35,880 nt of DNA from Thermoanaerobaculaceae bacterium. GTDB lineage: Bacteria; Acidobacteriota; Thermoanaerobaculia; Thermoanaerobaculales; Thermoanaerobaculaceae. The stretch is from the NCBI GenBank assembly GCA_013388425.1, contig JACADV010000062.1, forward strand, positions 1 to 35,880. The letters are read 5' to 3'. A program made the position numbers and the translations under genes. The notes beneath the pieces were generated by a model. That model did not search any database and had not been told where the DNA came from. It saw nothing but the letters and a program-made list of their open reading frames with translations. Positions 13,790 through 21,543 of the stretch are shown here, one piece after another (the first letter of the stretch is position 1; the number at the start of each line of letters is the position of its first letter).

Positions 13790-16036
13790 ATGGAGCGCAT
13801 CGGCACGTTCATCTGTACCGGATGCGGCATCGGCGAGGCCCTGGATGTGGAGGCCCTGGCCGGTGTCGCCCGAGAGTTGCAGTGCGCCACCTGTACCACC
13901 CACCCGGCGCTGTGCTCCCCCGAGGGGGTGGCGCTGGTGCGCGAGGCAGTGGCTGCGGGAACCATCGACGGAGCCCTCCTGGTGGCCTGTTCCCCCCGCG
14001 CCAAGATGGCCGAGTTCACCTTCGATGCTGACAAGGTGGCGGTGGAGCGGGTGGCCGTCCGGGAGCAGGTGGTGTGGTCCCACCCCCCCAAGGACGAAGA
14101 CACCCAGATGCTGGCGGAGGACCTCCTCCGCATGGGCCACACCCGCCTGGCCAAGACCCAGTTCCCCAAGCCGTTTGCGGAGACCATCGAGCGCACCGTG
14201 CTGGTGGTGGGGGGCGGCCTCGCCGGGATGGAAGCGGCCCGGGCTGCCGCCGCCCTGGGGCACCCGGTGGTGGTGGTGGAGGCCACCTCGGCGCTGGGCG
14301 GTGCCCTAGCTGCCAGTCGCGATGCCCTCCCCGAGGCCCCGCCCTTCGATTCGCTCCACCCCAACCGGATTCGCGATCTCGTGGAGGAGGTCTCGCACCA
14401 CCCTGCCATCCGCGTGGTCACCAACGCCCGCCTCACCCGGATCGCCGGGCAACCGGGGCAGTTCAGCGTGGACGTGCAGACGGACACCGGCGCCGAGTCC
14501 TTCACCGTGGGCGCCATCGTCCAGGCCACGGGGGCTCGCCCTTACGACGCGGGCAAGCTCGCCCACCTGGGGTACGGCCAGCACCCGGATGTCATCACCT
14601 CCCAGCAATTGGAGGCAATGCTGGCGAGCGGCACCCTGCGCCGCCCCTCCGACGGCCAACTGCCGAGTCGGATAGCCTTCGTGCAGTGTGCCGGCTCTCG
14701 CGACCCGGAGCACCTCCCCTACTGCTCCGCCGAGTGCTGCGGCACCACCCTGCGCCAGGTGGCCGCGATCCACCGCGACTTCCCCAGCGTCGAGACCGCC
14801 GTGGTCTACCGGGACATGCGCACACCGGGGCAGCTGGAGCGCTTCTACGCCGCCGTCCAGAACCACCCCAAGTCGTTCTTCACCCGCGGCGAAGTGGCCG
14901 CGGTGGGTGGCAACGGTCGCCTGTCGCTCACCTTGAAGGACTCGCTCCTGGGCAACAACGTGGCCCTGGAGGCCGATCTCGTGGTGCTGGCGGTGGGCAT
15001 GGTCCCCAACGCGGCCGACGGCGAGGCCATCCGCGCCCTCCACGACGCCCAGCGCCGCGCCCAGACGGGCGAATCCGAAACCCAGCGGGAGGAGGCGCGC
15101 AAGCTCGCCGAGAAGCTGGCCGCCCACGAGGGGACGGAGATCTTGAACCTGGTCTACCGCCAGGGCCCCGATCTCCCCGCCCTGAAGTACGGCTTCCCCG
15201 ACTCCCACTTCATCTGCTTCCCCTACGAGACCCGCCGCACCGGCATCTACGCTGCCGGCGCCGTGCACGCCCCCATGGACGCCGCCCAGGCTGCCGAGGA
15301 TGGGTGGGGCGCTGCCATGAAGGCGGTGCAGTGCATCGAGGCCATCAGCCGTGGCGAGGCGGTGCACCCGCGTTCCGGCGACCGGGGCATCCCGGACTTC
15401 TTCCTGCAACGCTGCACCCAGTGCAAGCGCTGCACCGAAGAGTGCCCCTTCGGCACCCTCAACGAGGACGAAAAGGGCACGCCGCAGCTCAACCCGCTCC
15501 GCTGCCGGCGCTGCGGCATCTGCATGGGGGCGTGCCCCGAGCGCATCATCTCCTTCCCCGACTACTCGGTGGACGCAGTGGCCTCCATGATCAAGGCCAT
15601 GAGCGTGCCGGAAGAGTTCGAGGAGAAGCCGCGCATCCTCGCCCTCATGTGCGAGAACGACGCCCTCCCTGCGCTGGACGCCGCCGCCCTGGCGCGCAAG
15701 CCCTGGAACCCATGGGTGCGGGTCATCCCTATCCGGTGCCTGGGCTCCACCAACATCGTCTGGATCGCCGAGGCGCTCTCCCGCGGCATCGACGGCGTCA
15801 TCCTCATTGGCTGCAAGTACGGCGACGACTACCAGTGCCACTACGTGCGGGGGTCGGAGCTGGCGCACACGCGGCTGTCCAACGTGCAGGAAACGCTGAC
15901 CCGCCTGGCGCTGGAACCCGAGCGCATCCGCGTGGTGGAGCTGGCCCACGACGAGTTCGATCGCATCCCCCAGCTCTTCGACGAGTTTGCCAGCACCCTC
16001 GAGGAGCTGGGACCCAACCCCCTGAAGGGTTTCTGA
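13790..16036 (+). CDS. qmoB: Quinone-interacting oxidoreductase subunit QmoB (HdrA-MvhD-like)
   Basis: The 748-residue protein has the QmoB layout. An N-terminal cysteine-rich segment has Cys9, 12, 32, 35 and 42. A FAD-binding HdrA-like core begins VLVVGGGLAGMEAARA (137-152). Two [4Fe-4S] ferredoxin motifs near residues 540-585 read RCTQCKRCTEECP and RCRRCGICMGACP. The C-terminal domain resembles MvhD, the hydrogenase delta subunit (about 620-735), with IRCLGSTN and ILIGCKYGDDYQCHY. Electrons probably pass between AprBA and QmoC through this subunit. It follows qmoA after one base with GGAAGGGGGG as ribosome-binding site and is followed by qmoC after 13 bases. Confidence 0.96.
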   Translation: MERIGTFICTGCGIGEALDVEALAGVARELQCATCTTHPALCSPEGVALVREAVAAGTIDGALLVACSPRAKMAEFTFDADKVAVERVAVREQVVWSHPPKDEDTQMLAEDLLRMGHTRLAKTQFPKPFAETIERTVLVVGGGLAGMEAARAAAALGHPVVVVEATSALGGALAASRDALPEAPPFDSLHPNRIRDLVEEVSHHPAIRVVTNARLTRIAGQPGQFSVDVQTDTGAESFTVGAIVQATGARPYDAGKLAHLGYGQHPDVITSQQLEAMLASGTLRRPSDGQLPSRIAFVQCAGSRDPEHLPYCSAECCGTTLRQVAAIHRDFPSVETAVVYRDMRTPGQLERFYAAVQNHPKSFFTRGEVAAVGGNGRLSLTLKDSLLGNNVALEADLVVLAVGMVPNAADGEAIRALHDAQRRAQTGESETQREEARKLAEKLAAHEGTEILNLVYRQGPDLPALKYGFPDSHFICFPYETRRTGIYAAGAVHAPMDAAQAAEDGWGAAMKAVQCIEAISRGEAVHPRSGDRGIPDFFLQRCTQCKRCTEECPFGTLNEDEKGTPQLNPLRCRRCGICMGACPERIISFPDYSVDAVASMIKAMSVPEEFEEKPRILALMCENDALPALDAAALARKPWNPWVRVIPIRCLGSTNIVWIAEALSRGIDGVILIGCKYGDDYQCHYVRGSELAHTRLSNVQETLTRLALEPERIRVVELAHDEFDRIPQLFDEFASTLEELGPNPLKGF

Positions 16037-16049
16037 GAGGAGGCAGCAG

Positions 16050-17174
16050 ATGGCCGCCACGTCCGTCCTCCTACCCTCCGCCGACCTGCGCCAGGAACTC
16101 ACCCGGCGCGGTGCTGGCGATGTGGGCAAGTGCTACCAGTGCGCCACCTGTTCCAGCGTTTGCGAGCTGGCGCCCACCCAGTCGCCGTTCCCGCGCCGGC
16201 AGATGCTCCTGGCCCAGTGGGGGCTCTTGGACCGCCTCGCCGCCGACCCGGCGGTGTGGCTCTGCCACCAGTGCAACGACTGCACCGTGCGCTGCCCCCG
16301 CGACGCCAAGCCCGGCGATGTGCTCCAGGCTGTGCGCTCCCTCGTCATCGAGAAGCTCGCCTTCCCCGCGTTCCTGGGCCGCTTCGTGGCCAAGGCCCGG
16401 GCGACCTGGCCACTCCTCTTGGGCCTGCCGCTCCTCTTCTGGGTCGCCCTGCTAGGCCTCACCGGCCACCTGGGCGTTCCCGCTGACCTCCAGGCCGGCT
16501 GGGCTTACGAGCAGCTGGTCCCGCACGTGTTCATCTACGGCGTGTTCTTCCCCGTGGCCGGCTGGGTGCTGCTTGCCAGCGTGGTGAGCGGCCGACGCTT
16601 CTGGAAGCTGCTGGGTTCAGGAGGCCAGCGCACCGGTTCTTTCGTGGGCGCGCTGGCACCCGCGCTGGGAGAGATCGCCGTGCACCGCCGCTTCGGCCGC
16701 TGCGGCGCGGCCAAACCCCGCCAGCTCGGCCACCTCACGCTGCTGTGGGGGTTCGTGGGCGCCGCCGTCACCTCGGGGTTGCTCATCGTGGGCATGTACA
16801 TCCAGCACCTGGCCATGCCCCTTCCCCTCTCGCACCCTTACAAGATCCTGGGCAACGTCTCCGGCGCCCTGCTGGTGGTGGGTGGGGCCATGCTCGTCGG
16901 CAACCGGCTGGGCGACCGCAAGGCGAGCGGCACTAGCTCCGCTTTCGACTCCTTTTTCCTCGGGGTGGTGGTCCTGGTCATTGCCACGGGCATGACGGTG
17001 GAGCTGGCCCGGCTCGCCGACGCGGCGAGCTTTGCCCTAACCATCTACGTCGTCCACCTCGGGGCGGTGATGACGCTCTTCCTCACCTTCCCCTACTCCA
17101 AGTTCGCGCACATGCTCTACCGCACCCTGGCCATGGTCCACGCCCGCCTGAGCGGGGTGGACTCCCCCCGATAA
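16050..17174 (+). CDS. qmoC: Quinone-interacting oxidoreductase subunit QmoC (HdrC-cytochrome b fusion)
   Basis: The 374-residue membrane subunit joins an HdrC-like ferredoxin domain to a NarI-like haem b domain. Two [4Fe-4S] sets are visible: Cys28, 31, 34, 38 and Cys72, 75, 78, 82. From about residue 120 on there are several hydrophobic segments with His residues suited to bind haem b (for example near WAYEQLVPHVF, RQLGHLTLLWG and TIYVVHLGAV). The subunit should exchange electrons with menaquinone. Having a full QmoC rather than HdrBC partners is the arrangement usual in Gram-negative sulfate reducers. GAGAGGAGG precedes the ATG. A terminator follows 35 bases after the stop. Confidence 0.96.
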   Translation: MAATSVLLPSADLRQELTRRGAGDVGKCYQCATCSSVCELAPTQSPFPRRQMLLAQWGLLDRLAADPAVWLCHQCNDCTVRCPRDAKPGDVLQAVRSLVIEKLAFPAFLGRFVAKARATWPLLLGLPLLFWVALLGLTGHLGVPADLQAGWAYEQLVPHVFIYGVFFPVAGWVLLASVVSGRRFWKLLGSGGQRTGSFVGALAPALGEIAVHRRFGRCGAAKPRQLGHLTLLWGFVGAAVTSGLLIVGMYIQHLAMPLPLSHPYKILGNVSGALLVVGGAMLVGNRLGDRKASGTSSAFDSFFLGVVVLVIATGMTVELARLADAASFALTIYVVHLGAVMTLFLTFPYSKFAHMLYRTLAMVHARLSGVDSPR

Positions 17175-17209
17175 CCCCGGGTCAGCCAGCCGCAGGCAGC
17201 GGTGATGGC

Positions 17210-17239
17210 ACGGGCCGGGCGGCAGCGCCCGGCCCGTTT
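17210..17239 (+). terminator. Terminator of the apr-qmo operon
   Basis: An 11-bp perfect GC-rich stem (17210-17220 with 17227-17237) and a 6-base loop end in TTT. It lies between the convergent qmoC and pepF genes and could serve the plus-strand operon. The T run is short. Confidence 0.75.
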
Positions 17240-17292
17240 GCTGTCTCGCTATCCGCCCGATTTCGGGCTGCCCCTGCACTTCCAGCCAGGGC

Positions 17293-19203
17293 TCACGGCC
17301 TGGCCTGCTGGCGCGCCGGTGCTGGCGCTGCACCCTCTTGCCGGCGAGCGATGATGCGTTCGATCTCGTCCATCGCCCAGTTCATGCGCGACACGAGGGC
17401 ACGGTACGGTTCCGGCGTGGCCAGGTCCACCCCCGCCTCGTGCAACAGCTCGTACGGGTAGCGTGAGCCGCCGGCCTTGAGGAGGGCAAGGTACCGCTCC
17501 CGCGCCCCGCTCGCACCGTTCAGCACCTCCTGGGCCAGCAGCGCCGACGCGGCCAGGGAAGTGGCGTACTGGTAGACGTAAAAGTTGCGGTAGAAGTGTG
17601 GGATGTACGCCCACTCCACGGCGTACAGGTCGTCGATGCGCATCACTCCCTGCCCGTGCCCGTGGTAGCGCCGCAGCAGCTCCCCGTAGATGGCGCTGAG
17701 CTTGGCGCCGGTGAGCGCCTCGCCGCGCGCGGCAAGCTCGTGAATGTTGAGCTCGAACTCGGCAAACATGGCCTGGCGGAAGAAGGTGCCGCGCAGCCCC
17801 TCCAGGTAGGACCCGAGGAGGAACAGCCGCTCCTCGTCGCTGCCCGCCTTGGCCAGCATCTTCTCCAGGAGCAGCGCCTCGTTGAAGGTGGAGGCCACCT
17901 CGGCAATAAAGATGGAGTAATCGGCGGTGGGGTACGGCTGGGTGGCGTTGGCCAAGTACGAGTGCATGGTGTGCCCCCACTCGTGGGCCAGGGTGGAAAC
18001 GCTCTCGTAGTCTTCGTTGTAGTTCATGAGCACGTAGGGGTGCACCTCGTAGGCCGCCCCTTGGGAGTACGCCCCGGAGCGCTTCCCCGGCCGGGGGAAG
18101 AAGTCGATCCAGCGCGATTCGAAACCCTTCTTTGTCACCGCCACGTACTCCTCGCCCAGGGGTGCCACCGCCTCCAGCACCAGCGCCTTCCCCTGCTCCA
18201 CCGGGAAGGTGAGCTCAAGCTGCGGCACCAGCGGTGGGTAGATGTCGTGGTAGGCCAGGTCCTCGATCCCCAGCAAGCGGGCACGCAGCGCAAAGGCGCG
18301 GTGCAGGGTGGGCAGGGCGCGGTTCGCCTCCTGGATGAGGGTGTGGTACACCGCCTCCGGGACGTTGCTGGCGGACAGGGCAGCCGCCAGCGCGGAGGGG
18401 TAGTGGCGAGCGCGAGCGTAGAAGTCGTCGCGCCGCACCTGGGCATCCAGGATGACGCCCATGGTCCGCTCGAACTTCTGGAACGTGCCCCAGAACTCCC
18501 GGAACACCAAGATGCGGTCGGCGCGGTTGGGCAGGGCCCGGTACTTGGTGTACGCCGCCTGGTCGAGCCGCACCTTGGTGCCGTCGGAGAGAACAATCTC
18601 GGGGAAGGGCAGATCGGCGTTGGCAAGGATGCCGTACACCGTGGCCGGGGCGGCGGCCAGCATCCCCATTTCCGCCAGCAGCTTTTCTTCGGCCGGTGAC
18701 AGCGTGTGCTCCCGTTGTCGCTCGGTGTCCTTGAGGACGAAGGCGTAGGGCGCAAGGCCAGGCTCCTGCTCGAGGAACCGGTCCACCATCCCCGGCGGCA
18801 TGGCGAGGATCTCCGGCGCCACCCACGCGGTCTTCGCCGCAAAGGTGGTGGCCAGCTGCTGCATCTCCTGCAGCGCGCCCAGGTTCTCCGGCACCCGCGT
18901 ATCCTCGTCGGAGCGCATCCCCGCATAGGCGTACAATCGCCCCAGCTCCTTGGCGAAGGTGTAGCTGCGATCGAGCACCCGCCGCAGCGTGCCGGGCGAA
19001 GTGGCCAGCGTTCCCTTCCCCTCCTCCAGCTCCCCGAGCCGCGCGGCTAGCGCTGCGCGCGCCGCCAGGAACTCCTCGGGAGTTGCGTAGAGATCTTGCA
19101 GGTTCCACCGGTACCGTTCGTCCACGTCTCCTCCCCCTCCCGTCGCCGCCATCGAGGGTGCGCACAGCATCAGGACCAAAGCTGCTGCCGTCGTTGTCTT
19201 CAC
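17293..19203 (-). CDS. pepF: Oligoendopeptidase F (M3 family), probably exported
   Basis: The mature part matches PepF/M3B zinc metallopeptidases, which cut oligopeptides of roughly 7-17 residues. The zinc motif HEWGH lies at 407-411, and the third ligand Glu is probably in EVASTFNEALL shortly after. The 636-residue form starts at the GTG at 19203, behind GGAGGGAGG, and begins with a signal peptide (MKTTTAAALVLMLCAPSMA). Cys14 does not sit in a good lipobox. The signal peptide is unusual because classical PepF is cytoplasmic, and it suggests periplasmic peptide digestion. The frame stays open into the upstream repeats to 19563, which is not coding. It converges on qmoC. Confidence 0.93.
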   Translation of the reverse strand: MKTTTAAALVLMLCAPSMAATGGGGDVDERYRWNLQDLYATPEEFLAARAALAARLGELEEGKGTLATSPGTLRRVLDRSYTFAKELGRLYAYAGMRSDEDTRVPENLGALQEMQQLATTFAAKTAWVAPEILAMPPGMVDRFLEQEPGLAPYAFVLKDTERQREHTLSPAEEKLLAEMGMLAAAPATVYGILANADLPFPEIVLSDGTKVRLDQAAYTKYRALPNRADRILVFREFWGTFQKFERTMGVILDAQVRRDDFYARARHYPSALAAALSASNVPEAVYHTLIQEANRALPTLHRAFALRARLLGIEDLAYHDIYPPLVPQLELTFPVEQGKALVLEAVAPLGEEYVAVTKKGFESRWIDFFPRPGKRSGAYSQGAAYEVHPYVLMNYNEDYESVSTLAHEWGHTMHSYLANATQPYPTADYSIFIAEVASTFNEALLLEKMLAKAGSDEERLFLLGSYLEGLRGTFFRQAMFAEFELNIHELAARGEALTGAKLSAIYGELLRRYHGHGQGVMRIDDLYAVEWAYIPHFYRNFYVYQYATSLAASALLAQEVLNGASGARERYLALLKAGGSRYPYELLHEAGVDLATPEPYRALVSRMNWAMDEIERIIARRQEGAAPAPARQQARP

Positions 19204-19227
19204 CACGCCTCCCTCCCCAGCCGGGAG

Positions 19228-19235
19228 AGTGTAGC
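19228..19235 (-). promoter_or_regulatory. Probable -10 element of pepF
   Basis: On the minus strand the bases read GCTACACT, giving TACACT as -10 about 25 bases before the GTG start. The ribosome-binding site lies between. The same octamer precedes two other genes in the window. No clear -35 is seen. Confidence 0.4.
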
Positions 19236-19493
19236 GCGCCCTCCCAATCGCCACCCCCTCCCCCACCACCTCCCAAGACTCCTGGAACTCCCTGGAGCCC
19301 TCGCCCAACACCCCTTGCGCACTCGTCGGGGATGACCCCGCCACTCCTCCTCGCCCCTCTAGCCGCCACCTCCGATCCCCACCCCACCCGCCGCCCTCGA
19401 CCAGCCGCGCCTTGCCCCCCTCCACACCACGGCCCCACCCACGCCGCATCAGCCGTGGGCTCTCACCCAAGGCGCTACCCCCCAACTTGTCAA

Positions 19494-19571
19494 CCTTAGG
19501 TACCAGGTACGCGTTAGTTGACAAGTTCTCGACCTTAGGTACCAGGTACGCGTTAGTTGACAAGTTCTCGA
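19494..19571. repeat. Two exact 39-bp tandem repeats
   Basis: Positions 19494-19532 and 19533-19571 are identical. Each unit begins CCTTAGGTACCAGGTACGCG and continues through TTAGTTGACAAG. A reversed fragment (CTTGTCAA) sits just before at 19485. The units are contiguous without spacers. Confidence 0.95.
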
Positions 19572-19741
19572 CGGGCTACCCACAACGTTCCAGACTCGGC
19601 GTACTGTCTGGGCCTCGAGCCCGTGAATACCCTCTGCTTGGCAGCATGCCGCAGCGTCACGGGGAGACCAGCAGACTGACAACTCGTCTCGTTCCATCAG
19701 AGACTTAGCTTCGTTTGTCAACTAAGCCGGACCTGGTACCT
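19537..19741. repeat. MITE-like element with 28-bp imperfect terminal inverted repeats
   Basis: The left arm 19537-19564 and the right arm 19714-19741 are reverse complements at 24 of 28 positions. Mismatches are three in the middle (ACGCG against CCGGC) and one at the end. About 149 bases lie between, visibly less GC-rich than neighbouring genes, with a small stem-loop (CCAGAC/GTCTGG). Two more direct copies of the arm core lie just right, at 19748-19759 and 19761-19778. No transposase is present. It could be a non-autonomous mobile element or a REP/BIME-type repeat. Confidence 0.55.
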
Positions 19742-19850
19742 GGTGGGTTAGGTACCAGGGTTAGGTACCAGGTACGCGCTACCGCTGCCCTGGATTTGGC
19801 CAGGGGAGGGGTGCGAGGGGGATGGGGACAGCCATGGGGTGGGGGCCATG

Positions 19851-19868
19851 CGTTACGTAGTCGTAACG
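19851..19868. promoter_or_regulatory. Operator-like palindrome upstream of sat
   Basis: CGTTACG-TAGT-CGTAACG is a perfect 7-bp inverted repeat around a 4-base centre, the shape of a dimeric regulator site. Ten bases further lies GTGTTACAC (19880-19888), a second smaller palindrome sharing the GTTAC core. It is about 280 bases before the sat start. Confidence 0.4.
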
Positions 19869-19990
19869 GCCGGAGCAGCGTGTTACACAGCCGAACCGCG
19901 CCGGCACCCCCCCAGGCAAGGAAAGCCAACGCCAACAATAAGCTGGAACAGGCAGGGCTGGTACACCTCTTGCACCTCGTGAGTGCGCGT

Positions 19991-20088
19991 ACAAGCCTCT
20001 GGTTTGGCAGAGGCGCTTGTGGGACCGGGTAGCAACTCGGTCACAGGAGGGTGCGAAGGGGTTCTCGGTGCGCCACTGGCACCGAGAA
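19991..20088 (+). promoter_or_regulatory. Structured leader of sat
   Basis: Two strong hairpins lie 60-160 bases before the sat start. The first pairs 19991-20001 with 20008-20020 (11 bp with a 2-base bulge, loop GTTTGG). The second is a perfect 10-bp stem (20062-20071 with 20079-20088, loop GCCACTG). A weaker GACCG/CGGTC pairing lies between them. Neither has a T run. It could be a riboswitch-like element, a protein-binding leader or an mRNA stabiliser; it does not match SAM-I or cobalamin riboswitch landmarks. Confidence 0.45.
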
Positions 20089-20148
20089 GAGTTTGCAAGA
20101 TTCCGCAGGTCGCGACGCCGAAGCGCCGCACTGACAAGGAGGATGCAC

Positions 20149-21417
20149 ATGAGCAAACTGGTACCGCCGCATGGCAGTAGGGAACTCAAGCCCCTGCTCC
20201 TCGAGGGCGAGGCGCTCAAGGCGGAGGTGGCCCGGGCGGCCTCGATGAAGAGGGTGCCGCTCACCAGCCGCGAGACGGGCGACCTCATCATGATGGGCAT
20301 CGGTGGCTTCACCCCTCTCGATGGGTTCATGGGGTACGAGGACTGGAAGGGCGTCTGTGACGAGATGAAGATGCCCTCCAAGAACGGCCTCTTCTGGCCC
20401 ATCCCCATCACCCTTTCGGCGACCAAAGAGCTCGCTGACTCCATCAAGATCGGCGAAGAGGTGGCGCTCTGGGACACCGAGACCAACACCCTCATGGCCA
20501 CCATGAAGGTGACGGAGAAGTACACCATTGACAAGGCCCACGAGTGCCAGCAGGTCTTCAAGACCACCGACGAGGCCCACCCCGGCGTGAAGATGGTCAT
20601 GGCCCAAGCCGACGTGAACCTGGCCGGCCCCGTGAAGGTGCTCTCCGAGTCCTACTTCCCCGAGCAGTTCAAGGGGCTCTACCAGCGCCCCGCCGAGGCC
20701 CGCACGATGTTCGAGGAGCGCGGCTGGACCACCGTCGCGGCCCTCCAGCTCCGGAACCCCATGCACAACTCCCACGCCTACCTGGCCTGGATCGCCATCG
20801 AGGTCTGCGACGGCGTCTACATCCACCAGCTCGTGGGCAAGCTGAAGCCCGGCGACATCCCAGCCGACGTCCGCGTCAAAGCCATCGACGCCCTCATCAA
20901 CAAGTACTTCCGCAAGGAGCGGGTGATCCAGGCGGGCTACCCCCTGGACATGCGCTACGCCGGACCCCGTGAGGCCCTCCTCCACGCCGTCTTCCGCCAG
21001 AACTACGGCTGCTCCCACCTCATCGTTGGCCGCGACCACGCCGGCGTGGGCGACTACTACGGTCCCTTCGACGCCCAGAAGATCTTCCACGAGATCCCCG
21101 CCGACGCGCTGGTCTTAAAGCCCCTACCGCTGGACTGGACGTTCTACTGCTACGAGTGCGGCGGCATGGCTTCCATGAAGACCTGCCCCCACGACAGCAA
21201 GGCCGTCATCGACGAGAACGGCAACTACCAGGGCGGCGCCCGCCTGCTCCTCTCGGGCACGCTCCTGCGCAAGCTCATGAGCGAAGGCAAGCCCGTCCCC
21301 AAGGAGTTCTCCAAGCCCGAGGTCATCGCCATCCTCAAGGAGTACTACGACAGCCTCGAGCAGAAGGTCGAGATCAAGCTGCACGGCGCCGCCACCGGAG
21401 ACGCGGCCAAGAAGTAG
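20149..21417 (+). CDS. sat: Sulfate adenylyltransferase (ATP sulfurylase), dissimilatory type
   Basis: Sat makes APS from sulfate and ATP, the substrate of AprBA; in the reverse direction it makes ATP from APS. The 422-residue length is normal for the homo-oligomeric bacterial enzyme without a kinase domain. Motifs are [10 protein letters not shown] at 200-209 (sulfate and ATP contacts), [13 protein letters not shown] from 294, and a zinc site with Cys334, Cys337, Cys346 and His348, typical of the dissimilatory lineage. The frame is open from 20017, but the ATG at 20149 follows AAGGAGG at six bases; an ATG at 20143 directly abuts that site and is less likely. Unusually, sat stands alone, separated from apr-qmo by pepF on the other strand. 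Confidence 0.97.
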   Translation: MSKLVPPHGSRELKPLLLEGEALKAEVARAASMKRVPLTSRETGDLIMMGIGGFTPLDGFMGYEDWKGVCDEMKMPSKNGLFWPIPITLSATKELADSIKIGEEVALWDTETNTLMATMKVTEKYTIDKAHECQQVFKTTDEAHPGVKMVMAQADVNLAGPVKVLSESYFPEQFKGLYQRPAEARTMFEERGWTTVAALQLRNPMHNSHAYLAWIAIEVCDGVYIHQLVGKLKPGDIPADVRVKAIDALINKYFRKERVIQAGYPLDMRYAGPREALLHAVFRQNYGCSHLIVGRDHAGVGDYYGPFDAQKIFHEIPADALVLKPLPLDWTFYCYECGGMASMKTCPHDSKAVIDENGNYQGGARLLLSGTLLRKLMSEGKPVPKEFSKPEVIAILKEYYDSLEQKVEIKLHGAATGDAAKK

Positions 21418-21502
21418 TCGGTTCGCCTTCCGGGCACGGGGAGCGGAATCCAAGGTTGGCTTCCCCCGGCAGGGTCGGGGGATTGCGGGGGGATAGGGGT
21501 AC

Positions 21503-21537
21503 GGAACCGGGAGGTAGAGCCTCCCGGTTCCATTTTT
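21503..21537 (+). terminator. Rho-independent terminator of sat
   Basis: A perfect 12-bp stem (21503-21514 with 21520-21531), a 5-base loop and a following ATTTTT make this the clearest intrinsic terminator in the window. The reverse strand lacks a T run, so it acts for sat and not for the convergent queA. Confidence 0.95.
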
Positions 21538-21543
21538 GCCCGC

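Larger units (their letters stand above)
19204..20148. other. Repeat-bearing intergenic region between pepF and sat
   Basis: This 945-base stretch has no credible gene; the short frames crossing it have no recognisable content. In order it holds the pepF promoter side, a C-rich and purine-poor stretch (about 19250-19480), two exact 39-bp tandem repeats, an inverted-repeat element with a less GC-rich interior, further copies of the GGTACC-containing repeat near 19748-19778, a perfect 7-bp inverted repeat at 19851-19868, and a structured sat leader (19991-20088). A convincing sat promoter could not be found. Confidence 0.7.

Noticed and set aside
12334-14529. Minus-strand open frame of 731 codons opposite qmoA and qmoB
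   Set aside because: The translation is Ser/Arg/Ala-rich without domains, while the plus strand encodes intact QmoA and QmoB.
19494-19571. CRISPR array
   Set aside because: The two repeats are contiguous with no spacers, and no cas genes are present.
19449-19721. Small minus-strand gene of 90 codons in the repeat region
   Set aside because: Half of it is translation of the tandem repeats, no ribosome-binding site is seen and no domain is recognisable.
19991-20088. SAM or cobalamin riboswitch in the sat leader
   Set aside because: Some short words (GCAAC, GGTGC, GCCACTG) recall these classes, but their order and the required conserved cores (such as the B12 box) are missing.
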